64,000 bases of DNA from Ariolimax columbianus. Its lineage: Eukaryota > Mollusca > Gastropoda > Stylommatophora > Arionidae. Every line of letters starts with the position of its first letter. Positions within the stretch are counted from its first letter, which is position 1. Location: contig JAVGWX010000007.1 of the NCBI GenBank assembly GCA_036924085.1, positions 97,675,141-97,739,140 of the forward strand. Direction: 5' to 3'. Made by a program: the position numbers and the translations under genes. Under the pieces are notes generated by a model. That model made no database searches. It was not told the origin of the DNA and saw only the letters and a list, made by a program, of their open reading frames with translations. Shown here piece after piece: positions 12,469-24,596 of this stretch.

Positions 12469-14100
12469 ATGTCTCTCCATTTTCTAGTCTCTACAGTTGC
12501 CTTTCTTGCCAAGATTTATGAGGTATCTGTCTATGTCCTGTCAACCTCAAATAGTTTCCATACTCTGTGTGTGTGTCCTGTCAACCTCCAATAGTTTCCA
12601 TACTCTCTGCCTGTGTCCTTTCAACCTCCAATAGCTTCCATATTCTCTGTCTGTGTCCTGTCAATCTCCAATAGTTTCAATACTCTGTCTGTGTCCTGTC
12701 AACCTCCAATAGTTTCCATACTCTCTGTCTGTGTCCTGTCAACCTCCAATAGTTTCCATACTCTCTGTCTGTGTCCTGTCAACCTCCAAAAGCTTCCATA
12801 CTCTCTGTCTGTGTCCTGTCAACCTCTAATAGTTTCCATACTCTCTGTGTGTGTCCTGTCAACCTCCAATAGTTTCCATACTGTCTGTCTGTGTCCTGTC
12901 AACCTCCAATAGTTTCCATACTCTCTGTCTGTGTCCTGTCAACCTCCAATAGTTTCCATACTCTCTGTCTGTGTCCTGTCAACCTCCAAAAGCTTCCATA
13001 CTCTCTGTCTGTGTCTTGTCAACCTCCAATAGTTTCCATACTCTCTGTCTGTATCCTGTCAACCTCCAATAGTTTCCATACTCTCTGTCTGTGTCCTGTC
13101 AGCCTCCAATAGTTCTCATACTCTCTGTCTGTGTCCTGTCAGCCTCCAATAGTTCCCATACTCTCTGTCTGTGTCCTGTCAGCCTCCAATAGTTTTCATA
13201 CTCTCTGTGTCCTGTCAACCTCCAATAGTTTCCATACTTTCTGTGTCCTGTTAACCTCCAATAGTTTCCATACTCTGCCTGTGTCCTGTCAACCTCCAAT
13301 AGTTTCCATACTCTCTGTCTGTGTCATGTTAATCTTCAATAGTTTCCATACTCTATGTCTGTGTCCTGTCAACCTCCAATAGTTCCCATACTCTCTGTCT
13401 GTGTCCTGTCAATCTCCAATAGTTTCCATACTCTCTGTGTGTGTTCCTGTCAACCTCCAATAGCTTCCATACTCTCTGTCTGTGTCCTGTCAACCTCCAA
13501 TAGTTTTCATACTCTCTGTCTGTGTTTTTGTCAACCTCCAATAGTTTCCATACTCTCTGTCTGTGTCCTGTCAACCTCCAAAAGCTTCCATACTCTCTGT
13601 CTGTGTCCTGTCAACCTCCAATAGTTTCCATACTCTATGTATGTGTCCTGTCAACCTCCAATAGTTTCCATACTCTCTGTCTGTGTCCTGTCAACCTCTA
13701 ATAGTTTCTATACTCTCTGTCTGTGTCCTGTCAACCTCCAATAGTTTCCATACTCTCTGTCTGTGTCCTGTCAACCTCCAAAAGCTTCCATACTCTCTGT
13801 CTGTGTCCTGTCAACCTCCAATAGTTTCCATACTCTCTGTCTGTATCCTGTCAACCTCCAATAGTTTCCATACTCTCTGTCTGTGTCCTGTCAACCTCCA
13901 ATAGTTTCCGTACTCTCTGTCTGTGTCCTGTCAGCCTCCAATAGTTCCCATACTCTCTGTCTGTGTCCTGTCAGCCTCCAATAGTTTTCATACTCTCTGT
14001 GTCCTGTCAACCTCCAATAGTTTCCATACTTTCTGTGTCCTGTCAACCTCCAATAGTTTCCAAACTCTCTGTCTGTGTCCTGTCAACCTCCAATAGTTTC

Positions 14101-15880
14101 CATACTATCTGTCTGTGTCATATTAATCTTCAATAGTTTCCATACTCTATGTCTGTGTCCTGTCAACCTCCAATAGTTTCCATACTCTCTTTCTGTGTCC
14201 TGTCAATCTCCAATAGTTTCCATACTCTCTGTGTGTGTTCCTGTCAACCTCCAATAGCTTCCATACTCTCTGTCTGTGTCCTGTCAACCTCCAATAGTTT
14301 CCATACTCTCTGTCTGTATCCTGTCAACCTCCAATAGTTTCCATACTCTCTGTCTGTGTCCTGTCAACCTCCAATAGTTTCCATACTCTCTGTCTGTGTC
14401 CTGTCAGCCTCCAATAGTTCCCATACTCTCTGTCTGTGTCCTGTCAGCCTCCAATAGTTCCCATACTCTCTGTCTGTGTCCTGTCAACCTCCAATAGTTT
14501 CCATACTATCTGTCTGTGTCATATTAATCTTCAATAGTTTCCATACTCTATGTCTGTGTCCTGTCAACCTCCAATAGTTTCCATACTCTCTTTCTGTGTC
14601 CTGTCAATCTCCAATAGTTTCCATACTCTCTGTGTGTGTTCCTGTCAACCTCCAATAGCTTCCATACTCTCTGTCTGTGTCCTGTCAACCTCCAATAGTT
14701 TCCATACTCTCTGTCTGTATCCTGTCAACCTCCAATAGTTTCCATACTCTCTGTCTGTGTCCTGTCAACCTCCAATAGTTTCCATACTCTCTGTCTGTGT
14801 CCTGTCAGCCTCCAATAGTTCCCATACTCTCTGTCTGTGTCCTGTCAGCCTCCAATAGTTCCCATACTCTCTGTGTCCTGTCATCCTCCAATAGATTCCA
14901 TACTCTCTGTCTGTGTCCTGTCAGCCTCCAATAGTTCCCATACTCTCTGTCTGTGTCCTGTCAGCCTCCAATAGTTTTCATACTCTCTGTGTCCTGTCAA
15001 CCTCCAATAGTTTCCATACTTTCTGTGTCCTGTCAACCTCCAATAGTTTCCAAACTCTCTGTCTGTGTCCTGTCAACCTCCAATAGTTTCCATACTATCT
15101 GTCTGTGTCATATTAATCTTCAATAGTTTCCATACTCTATGTCTGTGTCCTGTCAACCTCCAATAGTTTCCATACTCTCTTTCTGTGTCCTGTCAATCTC
15201 CAATAGTTTCCATACTCTCTGTGTGTGTTCCTGTCAACCTCCAATAGCTTCCATACTCTCTGTCTGTGTCCTGTCAACCTCCAATAGTTTCCATACTCTC
15301 TGTCTGTATCCTGTCAACCTCCAATAGTTTCCATACTCTCTGTCTGTGTCCTGTCAACCTCCAATAGTTTCCATACTCTCTGTCTGTGTCCTGTCAGCCT
15401 CCAATAGTTCCCATACTCTCTGTCTGTGTCCTGTCAGCCTCCAATAGTTCCCATACTCTCTGTCTGTGTCCTGTCAACCTCCAATAGTTTCCATACTATC
15501 TGTCTGTGTCATATTAATCTTCAATAGTTTCCATACTCTATGTCTGTGTCCTGTCAACCTCCAATAGTTTCCATACTCTCTTTCTGTGTCCTGTCAATCT
15601 CCAATAGTTTCCATACTCTCTGTGTGTGTTCCTGTCAACCTCCAATAGCTTCCATACTCTCTGTCTGTGTCCTGTCAACCTCCAATAGTTTCCATACTCT
15701 CTGTCTGTATCCTGTCAACCTCCAATAGTTTCCATACTCTCTGTCTGTGTCCTGTCAACCTCCAATAGTTTCCATACTCTCTGTCTGTGTCCTGTCAGCC
15801 TCCAATAGTTCCCATACTCTCTGTCTGTGTCCTGTCAGCCTCCAATAGTTCCCATACTCTCTGTGTCCTGTCATCCTCCA
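14101..15880. repeat. Higher-order duplication: 401-bp block nested in a 990-bp block
   Basis: A marker unit with TCATATTAATCTTCAATAG occurs near 14116, 14517, 15106 and 15507. Spacings are about 401, 589 and 401 bp, so a 401-bp block (ten 40-bp units) was duplicated and the resulting 990-bp block was then duplicated again. The four copies translate to identical 62-residue frames starting at 14149, 14550, 15139 and 15540, so the duplications are recent relative to point mutation. Confidence 0.88.
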
Positions 15881-16246
15881 ATAGATTCCATACTCTCTGT
15901 CTGTGTCCTGTCAACCTCCAATAGTTTCCATACTCTCTGTGTCCTGTCAACCTCCAATGGCTTCCATACTCTCTGTCTGTGTCCTATCAGCCTCCAATAG
16001 CTTCCATACTCTCTGTCTGTATCCTGTCAACCTCCAATAGTTTCCATACTCTCTGTCTGTGTCCTGTCAACATCCAATAGTTTCCATACTCTCTGTCTGT
16101 GTCATGTCAGCCTCCAATCGTTTCCATACTCTCTGTGTCCTGTCAACCTCCAATAGTTTCCATACTCTCTGCCTGTGTCCTGTCAGCCTCCAATAGTTCC
16201 CTTACTCTCTGTCTGTGTCCTGTCAACCTCCAATAGTTTCCATACT

Positions 16247-17570
16247 CTCTGTGTCCTGTCAACCTCCAATGGCTTCCAAACTCTCTGTCTGTGTCCTATC
16301 AGCCTCCAATAGCTTCCATACTCTCTGTCTGTGTCCTGTCAGCCTCCAATAGTTTCCATACTCTCTGTCTGTGTCTTGTCAACCTCCAAAAGCTTCCATA
16401 CTCTCTGTCTGTGTCATGTCAGCCTCCAATCGTTTCCATACTCTCTGTTTGTGTCCTGTCAACCTCCAATAGCTTCCATACTCTCTGTGTCCTGTCACCC
16501 TCCAATAGTTTCCATACTCTCTGTCTGTGTCCTGTCAACCTCCAAAAGCTTCCATGCTCTCTGTCTGTGTCCTGTCAACCTCCAATAGTTTCCATACTCT
16601 CTGTCTGTGTCCTGTCAACCTCCAATAGTTTCCATACTCTTTGTCTGTGTCCTGTCAACCTCCAATAGTTTCCATACTCTCTTTCTGTGTCCTGTCAATC
16701 TCTAATAGTTTCCATTCTCTCTGTGTGTGTTCCTGTCAACCTCTAATAGCTTCCATACTCTCTGTGTGTGTCCTGTCAACCTCCAATAGTTTTCATACTC
16801 TCTGTTTGTGTTCCTGTCAACCTCCAATAGTTTCCATACTCTCTGTCTGTGTCCTGTCAACCTCCAAAAGCTTCCATACTCTCTGTCTGTGTCCTGTCAA
16901 CCTCCAATAGTTTCCATACTCTCTGTCTGTGTCCTGTCAACCTCCAATAGTTTCCATACTCTCTGTCTGTGTCCTGTCAACCTCCAATAGTTTATATACT
17001 CTCTGTCTGTGTCCTGTCAACCTCCAATAGTTTCCATACTCTCTGTCTGTGTCCTGTCAACCTCCAAAAGCTTCCATACTCTCTGTCTGTGTCCTGTCAA
17101 CTTCCAATAGTTTCCATACTCTCTGTCTGTGTCCTGTCAACCTCCATTAGTTCCCATACTCTCTGTCTGTGTCCTGTTAGCCTCCAATAGTTCCCATACT
17201 CTCTGTGTCCTGTCATCCTCCAATAGATTCCATACTCTCTGTCTGTGTCCTGTCAACCTCCAATAGTTTCCATACTCTCTGTGTCCTGTCAACCTCCAAT
17301 GGCTTCCATACTCTCTGTCTGTGTCCTATCAGCCTCCAATAGCTTCCATACTCTCTGTCTGTGTCCTGTCAGCCTCCAATAGTTTCCATACTCTCTGTCT
17401 GTGTCTTGTCAACCTCCAAAAGCTTCCATACTCTCTGTCTGTGTCATGTCAGCCTCCAATCGTTTCCATACTCTCTGTTTGTGTCCTGTCAACCTCCAAT
17501 AGCTTCCATACTCTATGTGTCCTGTCACCCTCCAATAGTTTCCATACTCTCTATCTGTGTCCTGTCAACC
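16247..17570. repeat. Higher-order duplication of about 1030 bp
   Basis: The variant order around 16291-16500 (AATGGCTTCC, CCTATCAGCC, CAATCGTTTCC, TGTCACCCTCC) recurs at 17321-17530, a 1030-bp shift. This is a second independent segmental duplication within the 40-bp array. Confidence 0.82.
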
Positions 17571-18065
17571 TCCAATAGTTTCCATACTCTCTATCTGTGT
17601 CCTGTCAACCTCCAATAGTTTCCATACTCTCTGTCAGTGTCCTGTCAACTTCCAATAGTTTCCATACTCTCTGTGTCCTGTAAACCTCCAATAGTTTCCA
17701 TACTCTCTGTCTGTGTCCTGTCAACCTCCAATAGTTTCCATACTCTCTGTGTCCTGTCAACCTCCAATAGTTTCCATACTCTCTGCCTGTGTCCTGTCAA
17801 CCTCCAATAGTTTCCATACTCTCTGCCTGTGTCCTGTCAACTTCCAATAGTTTCCATACTCTTTGTGTCCTGTCAACCTCCAATAGTTTCCAAACTCTCT
17901 GTCTGTGTCCTGTCAACCTCCAATAGTTTCCATACTCTCTAGCAGAAGAGGTGTATCTCTGTGGGGGATGGAATGACAGGTTTTCTATGTCTTGTCTGGG
18001 TAAAAAAGGAAGAGGGGAAACGGGAAGGAGGGAGAGAGTTGGAGGAGGTGGGGAGGGGGGGGGGA

Positions 18066-18535
18066 GCCCTTATCACAAAGGGAATAAACATGCTGGAAAG
18101 AATACAAAAAAGAGCGACGAAGCTGATAGTGGGATTCCAGAATTACAGTTATAAGGAAAGACTCCGAAAAACCGGCCTACAGTGTCTCGAAGAGAGAAGA
18201 ATTTGATGTGGCTTAATACAGGTTTATAAGATGATCAGAGGAATGAATAAATTAGACTATAACACATTTTTTTTAAAATTCAGCCACCTACAAGAACAAG
18301 AGGGCATAGCTAAAAGTTAACTAAGGAGAGGTCCAGATTAGATATTAGGAAATATTTTTTTAGTCAGAGAGTGGTGAATGCTTGGAATACATTGCCACAG
18401 CATTTAAGAATACATTAGATGCCCATAGCTTTTAGAGCAAGGTAATGTAAATGAAACTGGTTGTATACAGACTTTTCAGAGTCTTCTAAATCAGTATAAA
18501 GACGTTAAGTAAGTTAAGTTAAGAAGAGAAAAAGA
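18066..18535 (+). mobile_element. LINE-C 3' end with GTTAAG tail (plus copy)
   Basis: Starts in the C-terminal part of the reverse transcriptase: LERIQKRATKLI, then YKERLRKTGLQCLEERRI, typical of CR1/jockey/L2-group LINEs after the RT domain. Frame-disrupted remnants of the tail domain (DLIQVYKM-like, KLDYNTFF) follow, then about 150 bp of 3' UTR, the conserved terminal block ACTGGTTGTATACAGAC to CCAGTATAAAGACG, and TTAAG repeats. It directly follows a G-rich segment next to the 40-bp array. It is 5'-truncated and dead, and serves as the reference for the other LINE-C fragments in this window. Confidence 0.85.
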
Positions 18536-18879
18536 AAGTTCACTTGTTCCCTTTTTTTTTAAAGTCCCTAGTATGAAATGGCGACATTGTGTCTTTTCTT
18601 CTTGTTCTTCACAACCGTTGATTTTCTTTTCCATCAGTCTCCATTGTTCTCCCAGGTCTCACGTGCTCAGTGCAAGCATGTATGTACGATGTGCACATCC
18701 TTTTCAGAGAACCTGGTCGCGTGGGATTCATACCGCTTCTTCAAGAGTGTATCAGAGGTTGTCAATGGTTACTGTAAGGGCTGACCATGGGGTCTCGAGG
18801 CACATTGTACAAATGTGAATAAATATTTAAATGATAGTCAACTGTTGTTATAATTGTAGAGCAATAATTGGAATGGAAT
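18536..18879. other. No recognisable feature
   Basis: Spacer between two LINE fragments. The 68-81-residue frames here carry no motif. Confidence 0.4.
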
Positions 18880-19951
18880 AAGAGTGTGTACATCAATTTC
18901 GTTGATGATAACAAGACTTTCGATAGTTTGGACAGAGATCTACTCTGGAAACTATTGAGGCTCTATGGAATTCCTCGAAAGCTCACAAAAATAATTAGAC
19001 AGACGTAGGAAAGTATGCAATGTAGAGTTAGAGACAACTCACAAAGCCATTTAAAATTAAATCTGGGGTACGGCAGGGTTGCCTACTGTCGCCTTTCCTG
19101 TTCATCCTGGCAGTGGCCTGGATTATTAAAGTAACAACAAATGAGAGAAATGGAATCCAGTGGACCTTGAATAAACAGCTGGAGGATCTGGATTTTGCGG
19201 ATGATATAGCCCTTCTGTCCTACAGCCAAAGCCAAATGCAAAGGAAATTGGATAGACTGGATTAGAGCTCAGTTTGCAGATCCATGAGGAAAAAAACAAA
19301 AATAATTAGGACCAATGCAGCAAACATAGAACTAATCCAGCTGAGAGGAAGGCCACTGGAAGAGGTAGAGGTATGCACATACCTAGGAGGTATCATCAAC
19401 AAGGAAGAGAGGACAGACAAGGATATGAAAACTGGGATACAAAAAGGCAAGAGTTGCATTCGGAATGTTGAAGCCCAAAAATAAGGATTTTCAATTTAAA
19501 TGTGAAGCTGCCGAATGGAGAGCAAACCTGGGACATGACCAAAAGCAATGACAGGAGACTGTCAACAGATGCCTGAGAAAGATTCTTGGTATAAAATGGT
19601 TTGACAAAGTTACAAACGACAGACTGTGGGAGAGAGCGGTACAAGGTCAATTGGAACAGGAAATCGTAGGAAGAAAGTGAAGATGGATGGGTCATACATT
19701 AGGAAAGCTCCAGGCCAGTATTAAGAGCACTACCTGTCATGGAACCTCCAGGGAAGGAGAGGAATAGGCAGACCAAGGAATACATGACGACGAGATCTGG
19801 AGGTGGAAGTAAAGAAAACAGGAAAAAGCTGGAAGGAAAGGGAAAAGATTGCACAGGACAGAGCTGCTTGACGAGGGTTGGTTGATGGCCTATGCACCCC
19901 CGAGTGATAGAAGGCGAAAGAAAGACAGAGAGAAAGAAAGAAAGAAAGAAA
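18880..19951 (+). mobile_element. LINE-B: endonuclease/RT-type non-LTR element, decayed 3' half
   Basis: Fragmented reverse transcriptase read across shifting frames: INFVDDNKTFDSLDRDLLW (motif A region), KSGVRQGCLLSPFLFILAVA-like motif B around 19060-19120, LDFADDIALLSYSQSQMQ motif C around 19185-19230, an EEVEVCTYLGGIINKE segment (19355-19400), the post-RT stretch CLRKILGIKWFDKVTNDRLW, and a final GWLMAYAPPSDRRR. Ends in an AAAG repeat (19920-19951). Many stops and shifts: a dead copy. Other fragments of this family lie at 43208-44055 and 60957-61087. Confidence 0.85.
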
Positions 19952-20189
19952 GATTGTTCTGTTCCTCTATGTCGTGACATCCAATCAGATAATACCAGCA
20001 TTGGCTAACGGAGACTACGTAAAACAGTTCAGATCAGATTATTCTTCGTCTCCATAGTGAAGCTCGGCAGCGTTAAATCTCCAACGTCCTCTCTCTTGTC
20101 TTGGTGGTACAATCTGTCGGGCCCTCTCCTTGTCCATATCTTGATACAACTCTCTTATAGGATCTTTATGCTCAACATTTACTGTTCTG
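19952..20189. other. No recognisable feature
   Basis: Unique spacer downstream of the LINE-B tail. Confidence 0.35.
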
Positions 20190-20345
20190 TTTTTCAGCAA
20201 GATGCTGTCTTTGTACCAGGTCAGTCCAGGTCATCTCGAACCGGTGAGGTCGTTGGGGTACACATAAAGACATCCCCTCAACCCCCTGTTATCGCTCGCT
20301 ATCAGCAGCCGCTGTCTGTTCCTCCTCTGGTCGGAGATTGGTCAA
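20190..20345 (-). mobile_element. Small fragment of the RTE-like LINE C-terminal region
   Basis: The plus-strand stretch with ACCGGTGAGGTCGTTGGGG and the following ACACATAAAGACATCCC resembles 1705-1745 of the first LINE, in the same orientation. Both are followed by a CTGTTCCTCTTCAGG-type segment. It is a short, diverged remnant. Confidence 0.6.
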
Positions 20346-20679
20346 TTTTTTAAATATTTTTTAAAATAAAATTATAGAAAATCTCAAATGTGATAGGTCC
20401 AGAATACGCCAGACGCTCCCTGTTTGAGCTAAGTAATGAATGCGACATGTCAAAGTGGTAGTTCCTGTAGGTTATGGCATAATGTTCAACATTACAATTG
20501 AACAATCAACTTTCTATATATTACTCTAACTTCTTCTTCTTCTACTTCTTGTGATCACATCTTTGATGTTGGCACCATCAGACGAGTTCCTCCGCCTTTG
20601 TTTGAAGTTTCTCTTTAGCTCCGTTCAGTTCTGAGTTTTGGTGTTGAATCGTTGAGCCAGTTTTCTTGAATAACTTAAC
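20346..20679. other. No recognisable feature
   Basis: AT-rich spacer with a short CTTCTT stretch near 20530. No gene seen. Confidence 0.35.
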
Positions 20680-21065
20680 TGTGGTCAGTTTATCGCCATT
20701 AACTGTGGCCAGTTTATCTCCACTAACTGTGGCCATTTTATCTCCATTAACTGTGGCCAGTTTATCTCCATTAACTATGATCAGTTTATCTCCATTAACT
20801 ATGGCCAGTTTATCTCCATTAACTATGATCAGTTTATCTCCATTAACTATGGTCAGTTTATCTCCATTAACTGTGGCCAGTTTATCTCCACTAACTGTGG
20901 CCAGTTTATCTCCTATAACTATGGTCAGTGTATCTCCATTAACTGTGGCCAGTTTATCTCCATTAACTATGACCAGTTTATCTCCATTAACTTTGACCAG
21001 TGTATCTCCATTAACTATGACCAATGTATCTCCATTAACTATGACCTGTTTATCTCCATTAACTA
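20680..21065. repeat. 24-bp minisatellite, 16 copies, open on both strands
   Basis: Unit GTTTATCTCCATTAACTATG plus GTCA or GCCA. Because 24 is a multiple of 3, both strands give eight-residue peptide repeats (VNGDKLAT on the minus strand, LSPLTVAS on the plus). The 148-residue minus frame and 158-residue plus frame are therefore repeat artefacts unless transcript evidence shows otherwise. Confidence 0.92.
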
Positions 21066-21245
21066 GCCGTGCAGGGTTTAGTCGTGTAATACATTCTAAT
21101 CAGTTTGTTCGCTTAGTTCACATGTACACAATGGTGAAGTAGAAAGTCAGTTTGACATGTGTTTGGTCAGTCTGTTATGCCCGGCCATGAGACGAAGAAT
21201 GGCGATCTGTCCCTGCCGATCAAGGGTGTGATTTTTTTGTTGTTG

Positions 21246-21662
21246 TGACAAAACTAATAGTGTTATTCCTGAATTACATTTATCAGGAAAGACTTAGAAA
21301 ACCCGGTCTACAGTGTCAAGAAAAGAGAAGAATTCGAAGTGACTCAATACAGGTTGATAAGTTAATCAAGGAAAATTATAAATTAGACTATACCAAGTTT
21401 TTCAAAGCACAGCCGGCTACAAGAACAAGAGGTCACAGCTACAAATTAATTAAAGATCTAGATTAGATATTAGGAAATATTTGTTTAGTTAGAGGGTGGT
21501 GGATGCGTGTAATGCATTGTACAACAAATAGTAGACGCCAGCGTCAGCAAATGCATTCAAAAATAGACTGGATTTACGTAGTTATTTTTAGAAGTTAGTA
21601 GAAGAAACTAGTTGTATATAGACTCTAAACCTTCTAAACCAGTATAAAGAATTGAAGAGTTA
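21246..21662 (+). mobile_element. LINE-C 3' end (plus copy)
   Basis: Begins TKLIVLFLNYIYQERLRKPG, homologous to the RT tail at 18120. It continues with QVDKLIKENYKLDYTKFFKA, the 3' UTR and the terminal block CTTCTAAACCAGTATAAAGA, ending AGTTAA. The next base begins a LINE-C copy of opposite orientation, so the two are joined tail to tail. Confidence 0.82.
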
Positions 21663-21835
21663 ACTTAACGACTCTATACTGGTTTATAGGACTCTGTAGT
21701 GTCTGTATACAATAAGTTTCATTTATTTTCACCTGAACTAAAAATAGCTATGTGCATCCAATCAATTCTTGAGTGCATTAATTGACCCTGCCTCCTTTAA
21801 CTATTTTCTGTGACAATGCATGGTGTTGATTGTGT
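21663..21835 (-). mobile_element. LINE-C 3' end (minus copy, about 170 bp)
   Basis: From the junction TTAACTTAACGACT the minus strand matches the terminal block and 3' UTR of LINE-C, then loses similarity after the CCTGCCTCC region. It forms an imperfect palindrome with the preceding plus copy. Confidence 0.75.
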
Positions 21836-21892
21836 CTTCCTCTGACAAGTTTCGATGGCTCTCTTTTTCTCTAAGTATGTGATTTCAATGTC

Positions 21893-22940
21893 TAAACTTA
21901 ACTTAACTTAACTTCATTACACTGGTTTAGAAGGCTCTACAGAGTCTGTATACAACCAGTTATTTCACTCCACGAATACCGAAAATACTGTGAGCATCCA
22001 ATCTATTTTTGAATGCATTAACTGACTGTGCTTCCATTACATCCTGCTGCAATGCATTCCAAGAATTCACCACTCTCTAACTAAAAAAAATATTTTCTAA
22101 TATCTAATCTAGACTTATCTTTAAACAATTTGTAGCTGTGCCCTCTTGTTCTTGTTGTCCGTTGAACTTTGAAAAACTTGGTATAGTCTCATTTATCATT
22201 TCCATTTATTATTTTATACGCTTGCATTGTCATCTCGAATTCTTCTTTGTTGTAGACACTCAAGACGAGTGTTTTTTTTAGTCTTTACTTATGACTATAA
22301 TTCTGAAACCCCGTGATAATTTGTGTAGCTCTACTTTGTAACACTTCCAGCATGTTTATGCCCACTCTATTATATGGACTCTACACCTGTACTAGGGAGC
22401 CGCGTAGAACAGTGGTTAGCGCTCTGGCTTCGTATCTGAGTGGTCATGGGTTCATTCCCAGTTGAGGCGGTAGTGTTTTTTTCAGACCGCAATGGCTCCC
22501 GGATCGACCCAGTCTTAAATGGGTACCGGTTCAGTCCGGGAAGTAAAAGCGGCGAGGGAGAAGAGATGGCTACCGCCCTCATAAAGCCGAGACTTTGAAA
22601 TGTGAGATCGCTAACACCTCACACCCCTACAGCAGAAATGCTAAAGGTTACTTTACTTTACTTTTACTTACACCTGCACACATTACTATAATTAAGGTTT
22701 CACTAATGATTTATATAACTTGACTATCACTTCCTTGCTCTTATATGAATTGTTTCTTTTCATCATGCCTAACATGGCATTAGCCTTCTTTACTGCCACC
22801 TGGACTTGCTCCAGCGCCTTTGCTGTATGATCTATTATCTCCTAGGTCTCTTTCCTTTTTTATTGTTCTAATATTGTTTTCTCCCATCATGTAATTATAT
22901 TCATTATTGCATCTTCCCTTGTGGAGGACAATGGAGGTCG
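21893..22940 (-). mobile_element. LINE-C, longer copy interrupted by SINE A
   Basis: The minus-strand copy starts at the pentamer tail (complement of GTTAAG, 21896-21912) and runs through 3' UTR, RT tail and, beyond the SINE at 22390-22668, further upstream RT sequence. Minus-strand translation of 22900-22690 gives fragments such as KERDLG, AVKKANAMLGMMKRN and EVIVKLYKSLVK, the classic stretch just before the LERIQKRATKLI segment. It is the longest LINE-C copy here and still 5'-truncated. Several stops make it inactive. Confidence 0.8.
22390..22668 (+). mobile_element. SINE A, tRNA-derived, inserted in LINE-C
   Basis: The head GGGAGCCGCGTAGAACAGTG contains an A-box-like TAGAACAGTGGTTAGCGC and, about 45 bases on, a B-box-like GGGTTCATTCC. 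A body with GGCTCCCGGATCGACCCAG follows, then a TTACTTTAC-type tail (22645-22668). Candidate target-site duplication TACACCTG at 22382-22389 and 22669-22676. It splits the LINE-C copy, so it inserted later. A second copy lies at 61761-61949 on the minus strand. Confidence 0.82.
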
Positions 22941-23459
22941 TCTTGTTTCCAATTTTCTCCTTTTCGTTACAAGGCTACCTGCTTTCTCGTTCCCTGGTAG
23001 GTCCCAGTGGGATGGTAGCCACTGAAATAGGGCCAGCTTTCTGGCGGCTACCTCATTCACTCCTCTTATCGATGTATCAGTACGGCGCTAATTTCCTTTG
23101 TTGAGGACTGACTCTAGGATTATAAGCCTGAAGTATAAAGGCGGCTTGCGCTTGCAGTCATCACCTAGTATACAGGCAAGATTTGTTTATTTTTACCTGC
23201 GATAAAAACCCTTAGCTTTACCTGGATTTGACACCTCGGTCTGACACCTGGATCTCACATCTGGATTTGATACCAGTGTCCCCTTTGTCGTGATATCGTG
23301 TTCCTTATCGCTGCCTCACACGCTCCTGAAACAACTCATTTGATCAAACCTACAAACCTACAAACCTACCAGTATCATCCTATGGAAATGATTATCACGT
23401 GACTCGCTTACATATTTATGCGTACACACAATGACTTTATACAGATATATTTAAATTTC
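22941..23459. other. No recognisable feature
   Basis: Unique sequence with no convincing coding signal. A short triplicated word CCTACAAAC is near 23350. Confidence 0.35.
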
Positions 23460-23645
23460 CGTTTCTCCATTCGCCTATTTCCTGAAGCGAAGTGCGTTAT
23501 ACTGTGATTCTGCGCCTTGCGGTCCAATTCATCAAACTCCATCATGCATTTAAAAATTAGTTGACAACCCATAACGACACTACCTTGCTGAATTCGAACA
23601 TACGCACGCTTTGGTTGTGAGCAGTAACATTAACCCCTTCGCTAC
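23460..23645 (-). mobile_element. SINE B, strongly decayed copy
   Basis: The minus strand shows the same order as 443-703: head with TTAATGTTACTGCTCACAAC, a B-box-like ATGTTCGAATTC, the core TTTGATGAATTGGACCGCAA, and the distal CACAGTATAACGCACTTCG. Diverged throughout; flanking duplications not recognised. Confidence 0.6.
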
Positions 23646-24596
23646 AAATCCCCCCCCCCTCCCCCCCTTTTCCATATAATAATTGTGCATGCCAAAATAT
23701 AATAACTATACTGAACAAAACAAAACCAAAAAAGCCGGATTACGGGAGTGAAATGTCTCTAGACCATAAGACAGGATGTATCCAGTCCAATGGGTTGTTG
23801 AGACGTATGCCAATCTGTAGCAGCTTCGCCGAGGAGCCAATTGAGCCAGGAAAGTCATGAACTGTCCTAAACAGTTCATCAAATGTCCAGCTATAATAAT
23901 CGGTAACCCTTCAGTCAATAGTACCCGGTGTCCTGTGTAAATGTTTCCCAGAGTAGAAACCCGCCAAGCACACTAAAATATGTAAATATTAATAGATTAT
24001 ATTTTCAAGGAACACATCAGGAAATTATTAGAAGATATTTCTACTTGACACGAATAATAATATAAGTTACACAATCGCTTTAAAACGCATCATACTTAGA
24101 CTGAGTGGTTCTGCTTTTGAATTAGCGACAGGCGTGTTAGCAGTATTATCAATAAATTGTTATCTCCAACTAGAAAATTCAGCCTCACGTGTTATAGCTG
24201 AGACGTAATCTACAGAGAAATACAGAATTTAGGGCAAAAGTATCAAGGCCATTTGGCGCGAGTCACATGTTGTTGTCTCCCTTGGTTTACAGCCTTGTTC
24301 CAGTATCAATTAGTGGACATGACTTTGCAGAAATCGGGTATCTATGGAGTTAGCATCCACTCTATCCCCGGTAGATACAGAAAGAGGCTGCACTATATGT
24401 TAAGGTGTGTTTGTCTCTGCACAGTCGGTATAGTGCCACATATAACTGAGAATGATTGTATTTTAATTTAACCTAATTCTTAACAAACCCTCTTTAATGT
24501 TTGACCTGAACATGTGAAACAGTCGTGGCAGTAAGTGATAACAGTACGTCCTGCAGACTATACGTGAAAATCTATTTTAGTCTCTAGAATAAATAT
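23646..24596. other. No recognisable feature
   Basis: Contains a C-rich run at about 23651-23668. Otherwise unique AT-rich DNA with small unsupported frames. Confidence 0.35.

Larger units (their letters stand above)
12527..17940. repeat. 40-bp minisatellite array, about 135 copies
   Basis: Unit TACTCTCTGTCTGTGTCCTG plus TCAACCTCCAATAGTTTCCA. Some units lack a CTGT step and are 36 bp. The unit lacks stops in one frame, giving many 60-125-residue frames rich in Cys, Leu and Ser (repeat SFHTLCLCPVNLQ), none with a start context or domain. The array ends sharply at 17940. Long-range duplications inside it are listed separately. Confidence 0.97.

Noticed and set aside
12613..17618. Many Cys/Leu-rich frames (SFHTLCLCPVNLQ repeats)
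   Set aside because: They follow the 40-bp repeat exactly, recur in several registers and show no conservation independent of the DNA repeat.
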